Positions 1 to 10,694 of a stretch of 64,000 nucleotides of DNA are shown here, piece after piece. Each line of letters begins with the position of its first letter. Position 1 is the stretch's first letter. The stretch is from assembly GCF_032854445.1 (NCBI RefSeq), contig NC_088300.1:5764001-5828000 (forward strand), given 5' to 3'. Made by a program: the position numbers and the translations under genes. The stretch is from Liolophura sinensis. Its lineage: Eukaryota; Mollusca; Polyplacophora; Chitonida; Chitonidae. The notes below the pieces were generated by a model. It searched no databases. It had not been told where the DNA came from and saw only the letters and a program-made list of their open reading frames with translations.

Positions 1-3000
1 CTACTTTACCTTACTGCAGGTATCAGGTACAACATCCATGAGGAGGACGGCGGCTAATTTAACATCCTGCCGGTATAAGGTACAACATACATGAGGAGGA
101 CGGTGGCTAATTTACCTTTCTACAGAAGTAAGGTACAACATCCACGAGGAGGACGGTTGCTAATTTAACTTCCTCCAGGTAAAAGGTACAACATCCACGA
201 GGAGGACGTAGGCTACTTTACCTTCCTCCAGGTATTAGGAACATCATCTACGAGGAGGACGGTGGCTAATTTACCTTCCTATAGCTATAAAGTACAACAT
301 CCACGAGGCGGACGGTGACTAATTTACGATCCTTTAGGTGTAAAGTACAACATCCACGAAGAGGACGGTGGCTAAATTAACTTCCTGCAGGTGTAACGTT
401 CAACATCCACGAGGAGGACGGTGGCTAGTTTACCTTCCTGGAGGTGTCAGGTACAACATCCAAGAAGCGGACGGTGGCTAATTTACCTTCCTCGAGGTAT
501 AAAATACAACATCCATGAGGAGGACGGTGACTAATTTATGTTCCTATAGGTATAAAGTACAAAAATCATGAGGAGGACGGTGGCTACTTTACCCTCCTCC
601 AGGTAAAAGGTACAACATCCACGAGGAGGACGGTGGCTAATTTACCTTCCTCCAGGTATAAGGTACAACATCCACAAGGAGGGCGGTGGCTAATTTACAT
701 CCCTATATGTATAAAGTACAACATCCATGAGGAGGACGATGGCTAATTTACCTTCCTGCAGGTATAAAGTACAACATCCACGAGGAGGACGGTGGCTAGT
801 TTACCTTTCTCCAGGTATCAAGAACAACATCCACGAGGAGGACGGTGGTTGCTTTACCTTCCTATAGGTATATAGTACAACATCCACGAGGAGGAAGGTG
901 ACTAATTTATGTTCCTATAGGCATAAGGTACAACAACCACGAAGCGGACGGTGACTAATTTATGTTCCTGCAGGTATAAAGTACAACATTCACGAGGAGG
1001 ACGGTGGCTACTTTGCCTTCCTATAGCCATAAAGTACAACATCCACGAGGAGGACGGTGGCTAATTTATCTTCCTATAGATATAAAGTACAACATCCACG
1101 AGGAGGACGGTGGCTAATTTACATCCATATAGGTATAAGGTACAACATCCACGAGAAGGAGGGTGGCTAATTTACATCCATATAGGTTTAAAGTACAACA
1201 TCCACGAGGAGGACGGTGGCTAACTTACCTTCCTATAGGTATAAGATACAACATCCACGAGGAGGACAGTGACTAGTTTAAGTTCCTATAGGTATCAGGT
1301 ACAACATCCACGAGGAAGACGGTGACTAATTTGTGTTCCTACTGGTATAAAGTACAACATCCATGAGGAGGACGGTGGCTTATTTACATCCATATAGGTA
1401 TAAGGTACAACATCCACGAGGAGGACGGTGGCTAGTTTACCTTCCTATAGGTATAAGATACAACATCCACGAGGAGGACGGTGACTAGTTTAAGTTCCTA
1501 TAGGTATCAGGTACTACCTCCACGAGGCGGACGGTGACTAATTTATGTTCCCGCAGGTACAAAGTACAAAATCCATGAGGAAGACGGTGGATGCTTTACC
1601 TTCATATAGTTATAAAGTACAACATCCACGAAGAGGACGGTGGCTAATTTACCTGCCTATAGGTATAAAGTACAACATCCACAAGGAGGACGGTGGTTAA
1701 TTTACATCCCTATATGTACAAAGTACAACATCCACGAGGAGGACGGTGGCTACTTTACCTTCCTGCAGGTATAAAGTACAAAATCCACGAGGAGGACGGT
1801 GGCTAATTTACCTTTCTCCAGGTATCAGGAACAACATCCACGAGGAGGACGGTGGTTGTTTTACCTTCCTATAGGTATATAGTATAACATCCACGAGGAA
1901 GACGGTGACTAATTTATGTTCCTATAGGCATAAGGTACAACAACCACGAAGAGGACGGTGACTAATTTATGTTCCTGCAGATATAAAGTACAACATCCAC
2001 GAGGAGGACGGTGGCTACTTTGCCTTCCTATAGCTATAAAGTGCAACATCCACGAGGAGGACGGTGGCTAATTTATCTTCCTATAGGTATAAAGTACAAC
2101 ATCCACGAGGAGGACGGTGGCTAATTTACATCCATACAGGTATAAGGTACAACATCCACGAGGAGGACGGTGGCTAATTAACATCCCTATAGGTTTAAAG
2201 TACAACATCCATGAGGAGGCCGGTGGCTAACTTACCTTCCTATAGGTATAAGATACAACATCCACGAGGAGGACGGTGACTAGTTTAAGTTCCTATAGGT
2301 ATTAGGTACAACATCCACGAGGCGGACGATGACTAATTTATGTTCCTACTGGTATAAAGTACAACATCCATGGGGAGGACAGTGGCTAATTTACCTCCCT
2401 GTAGGTATAAGGTACAACATCCACGAGGAGTACGGTGGCTACTTTGCCTTCTTATAGGTATAAAGTACAACATCCACGAGGAGGACGGTGACTAGTTTAA
2501 GTTCCTATAGGTATCAGGTACAACATCCACGAGGCGGACGGTGACTAATTTATGTTCCCGCAGGTATAAAGTACAAAATCCACGAGGAGGACGGTGGCTA
2601 ATTTACCTTTCTCCAGGTATCAGGAACAACATCCACGAGGAGGACGGTGGTTGCTTTACCTTCCTATAGGTATATAGTATAACATCCACGAGGAGGACGG
2701 TGACTAATTTATGTTCCTATAGGCATAAGGTACAATAACCACGAAGCGGACGGTGACTAATTTATTTTCCTGCAGGTATAAAGTACAACTTCCACGAGGA
2801 GGACGGTGGCTAATTTACATCCATATAGGTATAAAGTACAACATCCACGAGGAGGACGGTGGCTAATTTACATCCCTATAGGTTTAAAGTACAACATCCA
2901 TGAGGAGGACGGTGGCTGATTTACCTCTCTGTAGGTATAAGGTACAACATCCACGAGGAGGACGGTGACTAGTTTAAGTTCCTATAGGTATTAGGTGCAA

Positions 3001-3566
3001 CATCCACGAGGCGGACGGTGACTAATTTATGTTCCTACTGGTATAAAGTACAACATCCATGAGGAGGACGGTGGCTAACTTACCTTCCTACAGGTATAAG
3101 ATACAACATCCACGAGGAGGACGGTGACTAGTTTAAGTTCCTATAGGTAATCAGGTACAACATCCACGAGGCGGACGGTGACTAATTTATGTTCCTGCAG
3201 GTATAAAGTACAACATCCACGAGGAGGACGGTGGCTACTTTACCTTCCTATAGTCAAAAAGTACAACATCCACGAGGAGGACAGTGGGTAATTTATCTTC
3301 CTATAGGTATAAAGTACAACATTTACGAGGAGGACTGTGGCTAATTTACATCCCTATAGGTATAAGGTACAACATCCACGAGGAGGACGGTGGCTAATTA
3401 ACATCCCTATAGGTTTAAAGTACAAAATCCATGAGGAGGACGGTGGCTAATTTAGATTCCTGCAGGTATAAAGTACAACATCCATAAGGAGGACGGTGGT
3501 TAATTGACGTTACTATAGGTATCAGGTACAAAATCCACGAGGAGGACGGTGACTACTTTACCATCC
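1..3566 (+). repeat. 53-bp satellite array 1 (about 67 units, runs off the left edge)
   Basis: Head-to-tail tandem repeat with a 53-bp unit. A typical unit reads GGTATAAAGT, then ACAACATCCACGAGGAGGA, then CGGTGGCTAATTTACC and TTCCTATA. Units differ by point changes (GGTGGCTAATTT against GGTGACTAATTT; CTATAGG against CTGCAGG or CTCCAGG). A diagnostic variant (GCATAAGGTA next to CAACCACGAAG) starts at about 921, 1928 and 2723, which are spacings of 1007 (19 x 53) and 795 (15 x 53), so the array has a higher-order structure. Because 53 is not a multiple of 3, reading frames rotate from unit to unit and no conserved protein is implied. The array fades out at about 3566. The same satellite occurs in the opposite orientation at 10695-13572. 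Confidence 0.97.
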
Positions 3567-4251
3567 TTTTTCTCCGCAGATGGGAAAAGCCCAACACGAA
3601 CGAGGACAAACCGAGTTTGCCTTTCTCTACATGTACGTAGATGAGAAAGTTTTCACAGAGCCTTAGAATATAATCCTCGAATCATCCAATGTGAGAAATC
3701 CAGTGACCACCAATTCCGCACAGTTGAATAAAAAAGTCAACAACCACATTCTAGTTTAAATATATGTATTTTAAGGAGCCCTGTCGCAGTGCCATAACCC
3801 ACCGCCCATGGAGAGTTTGCCAACAGAATCTCTAATTCAACAAGTTCCTTTCCCTAAAAATGGTTACAGCATTGTATTCATCCGGTTTGCAAAAACCTTT
3901 ACAAAAAAACTATTATAAACTGAAGAACGCTTTACTGAGATGTACGGAGAAAAGTTGTGTTTCATTACATATGCTGCAGTACCCTAGGCAAGTTTATCAG
4001 TGTATTAACTCTCTTGTACATTCTAAGATTCTATACATGTGTAAGTGAAGCAATGAATGGTATGGAGGTGGAATGGAAAATACATTATAGGTGTAGGCTA
4101 TATGTACAAGGCATATAGCCATGATACAATGATAACAATGATATAAAATACACATTGTCAACTCATCAGTCATCTATTATTTACACACACAGCATGCCAT
4201 TTACGACTCGGTACTGCTGATTAAGCTGTGTGCTCTTAATTGTTCACTTTT
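3567..4251. other. Non-coding stretch between satellite and minus-strand gene
   Basis: Unique-looking AT-rich sequence after the satellite. No exon with credible splice sites was seen. A short plus-strand open stretch (3860-4048) has no recognisable features. This region probably includes the 3' UTR of the minus-strand gene whose stop codon is at 4252-4254. Confidence 0.5.
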
Positions 4252-4405
4252 TTAAAGTGCCGTGTGTAACGATGAATGTTCAGTTTGACAGCATCTTCGT
4301 CTTGCTTCTGGTAAAGATATATGCAGTTTGTTGGATACAAGCAGTGCGACTACATCCCGAACCAAAGCTTCCTTACATCTCCTATTCCTGACTGTCCCTT
4401 CGTAC
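4252..4405 (-). CDS. Terminal exon of the minus-strand gene
   Basis: The acceptor TTTCTTTGTAG ends at 4406. The first base completes a Trp codon, and 50 codons follow, then TAA. The peptide is basic and helical-looking (ALVRDVVALLVSNKLHISL, then PEARRRCCQ). Phase agrees with the upstream exon 6259-6204. No family recognised. Confidence 0.55.
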
Positions 4406-7400
4406 CTACAAAGAAAAAAATGTGAACAGAATGCAATCCTGTTAAAGGCTTCCTATTCATTTGTAAAAGACTGAACTCTGGAAATGTATATAGATTGCTA
4501 CTAATTAAACATATATGCCTGCACACTTTTTAGCAAGTCATGCGCGGAACAAAATTATGAAATTATAATGATAAATAATTAAACACACATCTACATGTAA
4601 ATGACTACTTGATGGCTGCAATATTCTTAGTTACTTTCCTCCTTTTTTATGGCTTTAGCCTTGTCAAATGTTTATACACATTTGAACTGTCTGTATATAG
4701 ATAACTTGAAAGCTGGAAAGCCATTCCGATACTACTCCATGCATAACTGAAGCCCAAATAGCCATATCTAATTATACCAAAAAATAAAAACAGACAGATA
4801 AAATACAAGGTAAATACAAACCCATCCACATTTAAAATCTTCTGAATTCGCTCGGTTCCTGGTAGCTGGACTAGCTTGTGTACAAATCCAGATGTGGCGG
4901 GGCGCCTGAAGCAATGTTTCACACAAGGATATAATCACACAGTGAAAGATAATCATGGCCTATTTCCAATGCACATATACAGACAAGGTATACAAAAGCA
5001 TATGCAGATTGTTTCGTATAATTTAATCACGCTCCATGTAAGCAGCAATGAATCCGTCACTTTCTTCTTCACTCTTGGACCAAAATAAGTTGTGACAACA
5101 AACAAACAGAACATCCCAGATCTGTACTGTAACAAAAAACCCTTATAGGCATGATTATTTGAAACGTGCATGGAGCAGACCGGGATTACTGGCAACCACC
5201 CTACCTACATGTACCTATACGTACCGTTTGTCACTAAGCTTCAATTTGAAGAACTTTTTTTCCACATAGTTTTCGAGATATGTATAAGCCTAAAAGAGAA
5301 AATCTTATTAAGTACCATACGCATACCCATTCGAAACAACACCCAGAATGGCCATAATTTACTCACAAAACATTTACAAAATTCCAAAGTCCCGCAGCGT
5401 TGTTTTTGGTACGTAAAACATATATAAATATAGTAACAGGGCTTTTTCCATACAAAGGGTATTTTCAGTACATATAAATCAAGCTAAGCGAAAAAGTCAA
5501 TATCAGTTTATAAACAATTTATACACTGAAATCACACTTTTACGTACCAAGTCCAGGACATAACCGAAACCAAAGCCCTTTAGAAATTCCCTTCTCGGAT
5601 TTGTCAAGAAAATCTCCAGCTCAGAGCTCTCGGGCCTAGATAAACACATAATCATGTATACAGTTGTACGAGGAAGGGGTTAGGAGAAGCTATCAATATA
5701 ACACAGTGAAACCCTCCAAAACATTCGTTTTAGATACATAATAATATATCCCGGGCGATGAAGTGCATGAGGATCTTTATGAAATCACATGCTACCATCA
5801 AGTGTGGCTGTATGATGTGAAACAATACATTAAACTATATGTCATGTAACAAATTAATTATTTGTATCGCAGCAACTATTCTTCAAATAGCAGCGAAATC
5901 TTTCGAGTTTGTGTGATATGAATGTACAGTGGTGCTGCACGCCACTATAGAAGAATAGGGAAATACAGAAATGATTATATGTTTAAAACTACTGTATATA
6001 GTCAAGTACAAGGGTCAGTTAAATACACTGTCTCTGTAAATTATAATTGCGCAGAAAAATGTGTAGGTATTCCTAAGCTAATTGTTGTTAACACCAGTCA
6101 CTGTGTGAAACTCCAGAATGCGCCTACACATATGAGGAAATATAGAAAAATATCTAAAAGACAAAGAAAATAAATGAAGTGTACAGATTTAAGCTATACA
6201 TACCACTTTGAGCCTCTGTCTGTCAACAAGCCTTCCACATACTGGTCTATCACATCAACCTGAAATATCAACATTATGCGGCATATATATACAATCCAAA
6301 CATTGTGTTTAAGTCGGTTAAAAATCCAAAAATTGTCAGACACAGTTTAATGGTATTTTTCTACTGATGTTGAATACTTGGGGCTCAGACCCACCTGTTA
6401 TTTCTAAACATTTTGAGTATATGCCTCAATGTCACCTGGGGCCTCCGTGGCTCAGTCGGTTAGCGCGCTAGCGCAGCGTAATGACCTAGGAGTCTCTCAC
6501 CAATGCGGTCGCTGTGAGTTCAAGTCCAGCTCATGCTGGCTTCCTCTCCGGCCGTACGTGGGAAGGTCTGCCAGCAACCTGCGGATGGTCTTGGGTTTCT
6601 CCCGGGCTCTGCCCGGTTTCCTCCCACCATAATGCTGGCCGCCGTCATATAAGTGAAATATTCTTGAGTACGGCGTAAAACACCAATCAAATAAACAAAT
6701 CAATGTCACCTGCATGACAACTGCTCCCTTATCCATACCTGTGAAATGACATCAGATACACAAATAAACATGTTGGAATCCTGCTCCTCATTGTTGAGTT
6801 CCTCGTCCGCAAATGGAATAATCCTGGACACTTGTAAGTCTTCTGACGAAAACCTACAGAAATCAAGACATCACAAAAGTTGTATCTTTCTTGAAAACAT
6901 ACGAGAAATGACTACAACACTCATCAAAATCGACGCCCACATCGTTACACATTCTAAAGCAAAACGTATTGGAAAGAATGTGTTCAAGACAAAGACCTTA
7001 ACCCTAAGACATGCAACAATGTTCAGTCATGCCCAGCATTTGTCGCCCCAAGCACCACAATGCAGATATACACGAGTATAATATTCAATTCAGATTTGAA
7101 ATGCATTTCCTTAATTTATTTCAATGGTGTTTTACGCCTCAAAAACAGCTCAATTTACAGCCCATGTGATGGCCGTCAGTTTTATGGACATATGTGCATG
7201 GACTGTAATATATAGCGCAGACTTAAAGCCTAATTAGATTGCTCGCACAGTGAAGCCTTTGGAAAGAAGTTTAAACCCGTGCAGAGCTGATCCAATTTCT
7301 TGTGTGAATATATACAGTGTAATTTGACAAATAGATTATGAATCTGGCTTTGCTTTTGTTCTAGCTTTGTTCTAGCTTAAAAAGTTTGACCACAATTTAC

Positions 7401-8479
7401 CTACTGTTCATGCATTAGGCATAAAGAGCTAACCACGAATGTGGCTTTGTTTTGGTTCTAAAGAAGTTTTCGCTTTTAGGCACACTTTATTCTGATTTTT
7501 GAGACACGATGAGAAAAGCAGTGATGGTGCAATGTTGAAAGTTGGTCAGCAGGACAAATTGTGCTCTTCTCTCGTATCAAATTATTTCAGATGAATAGTT
7601 TCCCAGTGATTGGCATTAAAATTTTTGCCACCGTTCATGCATTATGTAAGAAAAACATCTGTTGGCTTTCGAGTTACGGTTAGCGCAACGGGAGCGTTCT
7701 TTACATTGTGTGGTATTAAAACATACACGCCAAATGACTAATCTGTTGGTCTAATAGAGAGAATATGTACACAAACACTACACAACTACTATTCACATGA
7801 GGCCATTGAGTAGAAGTTCAATTGCAGGCATAGATGATCTGATCTATTTGTGTTAGTTATTTTTTCCCTTGCAAATTAGACACTTGCATTTGCCCGACCG
7901 GAAGTTGATGGCATCTTTTTGTTTTACATCCATCGCCGGGGCCAATCACGAAAATAAGATCTGTAAGTTTAGATTTGCTTTGATACCTATTTTACTCTGC
8001 CTCATTAGTGGAAGAATATTTTAAATTGGCGTCACCTACAGAGCCGATTAATCTGCATATACGTCTGGATGACCACTAGGAGTATACATTTCGAAAAAAG
8101 ATGTAGAAAAATAATTTAAGAACACATCATCTCATTGACAGGGAATGTATCTATTTTTTTTAACATGAAAAGTTAATCAAAAAGCTCGCCTATCATATAA
8201 AGCCGCAGACGATAACTGTATATGTACACAGTATTTTAGATGAATGAAACGTATTGATGCTTAATTTTACGTACCGTTTTGTCCCTCAACGCGTGCTTTC
8301 CAGTGTACAGCTCTCAAATGGTTCTCTACTTTCTTCTTCCTTGTTGGCTTGAACTTTGACGGTGGACATAACGGACAATGGAATGAAATATAGTCTCCTT
8401 TACAACAACCCTTGCAACTTTTTACACAACTTAACAATTCATCCACAGACTGAATCACGACAGGTTGGTGTGCTGTCAT
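4252..8479 (-). CDS. Unrecognised multi-exon gene with C2H2-like zinc-finger first exon
   Basis: Gene model on the minus strand, read from 8479 down to the stop TAA at 4254-4252. Supported exons are 8479-8275, 6853-6739, 6259-6204 and 4405-4252; a further exon around 7960-7899 is tentative. Exons three to five join in perfect phase: ...DVISQ, then VDVIDQYVEGLLTDRGSKW, then YEGTVRNRRCKEALVRDVV, with the W codon split TG/G across the last intron. The first exon starts with ATG and carries C35-x2-C38...H54-x4-H59, like a C2H2 zinc finger, after a Cys-rich stretch (SCKGCCKGD). The link from exon 1 (ends in phase 1) to 6853 (starts in phase 2) needs an intermediate exon that I could not fix with confidence. 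I do not recognise the family; a DNA- or protein-binding role is only suggested by the finger. The whole gene lies between two inverted satellite arrays. Confidence 0.5.
6204..6259 (-). CDS. Internal exon of the minus-strand gene
   Basis: The acceptor TATTTCAG lies just before 6259, and the donor GTATGTA follows 6204. It encodes VDVIDQYVEGLLTDRGSK plus TG of a Trp codon. It enters in phase 0 and leaves in phase 2, matching both neighbouring exons. Confidence 0.55.
6439..6699 (+). mobile_element. Full-length tRNA-derived SINE with target-site duplication
   Basis: The 5' tRNA-like part has an A box (GTGGCTCAGTCGGTTAGCGC) and a B box (GAGTTCAAGTCC). The body contains GTACGTGGGAAGGTCTGCC, and the 3' end is ...CACCAATCAAATAAACAAA. 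A perfect 13-bp duplication TCAATGTCACCTG flanks it (6426-6438 and 6700-6712), showing recent insertion by target-primed retrotransposition. It sits in an intron of the minus-strand gene, in the opposite orientation. Further copies or fragments of the same family lie elsewhere in the window (33866, 39014, 40619, 41283, 14322, 17787). Confidence 0.93.
6739..6853 (-). CDS. Internal acidic exon of the minus-strand gene
   Basis: The acceptor TTTCTGTAG precedes 6853 and the donor GTATGG follows 6739. After one base completing a split codon, 38 codons read FSSEDLQVSRIIPFADEELN and on to ...FICVSDVISQ. The stretch is acidic (DEELNNEEQD). The exit in phase 0 matches the exon at 6259. The entry phase 2 does not match exon 1 directly, so an exon is missing from the model in between. 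Confidence 0.5.
7110..7190 (-). mobile_element. SINE 3'-end remnant
   Basis: Contains the reverse complement of the SINE tail (TTATTTCAATGGTGTTTTACG, and GATGGCCGTC further on). It is short and diverged, in an intron of the minus-strand gene. Confidence 0.45.
7899..7960 (-). CDS. Tentative internal exon of the minus-strand gene
   Basis: The acceptor CTTACAG lies before 7960. The entry phase 1 fits the exit of exon 1 (G plus AT gives Asp), and the peptide reads DLIFVIGPGDGCKTKRCHQ. The end is uncertain: a GT after CTTCCG at 7899 gives phase 0, which does not fit the exon at 6853. The Cys/His content (C-x4-CH) is compatible with more zinc-binding sequence. It may be a decayed or misplaced exon. 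Confidence 0.22.
8275..8479 (-). CDS. First coding exon with C2H2-like finger, minus-strand gene
   Basis: ATG at 8479-8477, 68 codons plus one base, then the donor GTACGT. Residues 18-26 are Cys-rich (C18, C22, C25, C26). Residues 35-59 form C-x2-C-x15-H-x4-H, a C2H2-like finger with a long central loop rich in Lys/Arg (KFKPTRKKKVENHLRAVH). Chosen as the start because it is the first ATG of the open frame. Confidence 0.5.
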
Positions 8480-10694
8480 TGTTACATTGCAGCGTCCAGA
8501 AATAAACTCGTCGGAAAAGTGGAAAGCTTTTATAAAAGCTATGTACTACATTAGCCAAACTGCAAAGCTAACAAGTCACCCTGAGATAGTATTACTTCAG
8601 CAGACATGCGATGGGAAACTGTGTTTACAAACACACTGCCACCTCGGCTTTCCACGGTCCAGACACACGAAAGCTACCCATAAATTTGTTTTATTTAGAC
8701 ATTGTGGCAAGTGATGCACGGAGGTATAAAAGTGTAGAAAGAGCAGGCCTATATACTGAATGTTCTTAGAAACTCCACGTTTTTAACTTTAACTGAAAAT
8801 GTTTTATCCTATAATCGAATTAGAAAATCATTTATACCTCTATCAACATCGAGTTTTTCCAAATATTGTATTGCTCTGGCGTCCGAAATCATAAACAAAC
8901 TCGTACATGATAGAACTCGTTAATTTTTCTGGAAATAACTCTCCGCCGTCGAATTCCAAGTAAATTGGGATAAGGAGACATCAAGATCATTCATGTGAGA
9001 CAACATGTCCATATGAACAAAATAAAATAGTCCTACTTAATTTCTAAGATAAAGATATTGGTCCGAAGTACATTTTAAATTCTTCAACCATAACAAAAGT
9101 TATCACGACACTGCAGATATGACTTTCAAGCACTATAGTAGGCCCAATGTGCTAGGTAGTACAAATGAAATGGTATTTGCTTGACATACTTCCTTTTCAG
9201 CCATTTCATGAGGATTTCATTCATTGTATGAATAAAATCAAAGCGCTATTCAAAAAGCCCGACCCCAATTCATATTGTATTATACATGGATCTTCCGCTG
9301 CTTGGTTGTCGGGCAGGGAAAGGCAAATTTTAATGCGAATTGAGTTACATAATTACATTGACGGTATATTTACATACACCTGTATTGTTGCATTCTTTTG
9401 CCTGTACACATATTTGTTAAGAAATATTTTGTGATGTGTGGATTTTTATGATTCTGATCATTTTATTTTTTAAAACTTAATAATAGTAGTAATAAATGCA
9501 TCTTGCTTAGGTCAAAGAAAACAATTCTGGGTATGAGAAAGTTATAGCTGACAGATTTCCTTGACAAGGAGATAAGTCTGAATTCCTTTTTAAGTCTGAG
9601 GACTATACTGTCTTTCTAAAAATTCCACCGTGGTTTGCTGGGCTAGGATGTTATATACATTAGGTTGTGAATAAACAAACCATGTGTCCTAAAGAGAGTA
9701 TGGCGTTAAACAATAATCAAATAAATAAATACATAAATAAAGCAAGTAACTTTATGGTAGCGCGACATATGAAAACCCTATAAGATGGAGACGCCTAATT
9801 TAGTTTCAAGTTAAATGTTTTCACTTAGAGAATTCCGGAGCAATAAAGCGGGCGATCACTTGTACACCAGTGAAATCTGATATATGTGGATGTAAGCTTC
9901 TGCGGTATAACAAAATAAACTCGGTCATGCATGAAAGTCAGAGGTCAGACACACAGAATTTAGACGCTTGAACCTTTCTCTGCCATAAGAGGAAATAATG
10001 TGTGGGGTGTGTTAAGAAGTAAACTCTGAAAAACTTACTTCATATCTTTGGCAAAATAAGCTTTCTTAAATATTCAATGTTTTTCGCACTTTACAAATTA
10101 TGGTCTCAAGCTACATATGTGTATTTTTGGGGTTATAAATAAGGCTATACAACAGCAGCAAAGACCTTGTTTGTCCATATCAAGGAACTGAGGGTAACAA
10201 TTCGCCAGGCTTTATATCTCTGCAAGTTTTTACCTACTAATTAAATGGCCATTGAACGTTAATTGACAACAAGAGCGCTGTGAACAGCTATGCACAGGCA
10301 GAGATCAAAAGGGATTACAACATTAAGCGTCAGAAGTTTACTGTACACAGAATAAAGCAATAATAATCATGTATATAAAACATTTCTAAGCAACAAATAA
10401 CAACCTATGGTTAATTACCACACAAGTGTGATCAGGATAGCGAAAAGCTATGATATAACTTATAGGGCTTCCATTCAAATCGGGCTAATACTTAGTTTTA
10501 AAAAAGTTTCCTCAACACGTAACAAACCCTGGTATCCATCACCTTGCATACATACATTATATGTTATATATATTTCTCAGAAATAAACAAGGCAACAGTC
10601 CTCCGCATATAGATTTTAGCTGTACCAAAACGACATATAACTTATCTATTGTCCTCATAAGTGTGTGTCAGTCAATCAGTTAAATCTTTATTAG
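8480..10694. other. Intergenic stretch with no convincing gene
   Basis: AT-rich sequence between the 5' end of the minus-strand gene and satellite array 2. Open stretches at 8487-8714 and 9165-9434 have no recognisable domain and no good splice context. A SINE-like tail remnant lies at about 9628-9735 (GGCGTTAAACAATAATCAAA followed by TAAATAAATAC). I see no RNA gene. Confidence 0.5.
9628..9735 (+). mobile_element. SINE-like 3' tail remnant
   Basis: Ends in a GGCGTTAAACAATAATCAAA-type tail followed by TAAATAAAT repeats, the same design as the SINE tails elsewhere in the window, but the upstream part is strongly diverged. Confidence 0.4.

Noticed and set aside
1-3566. CRISPR-like array
   Set aside because: Units are contiguous 53-bp tandem repeats without unique spacers, in an intron-bearing eukaryotic genome.
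6440-6530. Functional tRNA gene
   Set aside because: A and B boxes are present but the rest does not fold into a tRNA and the sequence continues into a SINE body and tail.
6429-6632. Open frames at the SINEs (also near 33887-34121, 40526 and 41119)
   Set aside because: They translate SINE sequence; the same peptide appears at each copy.
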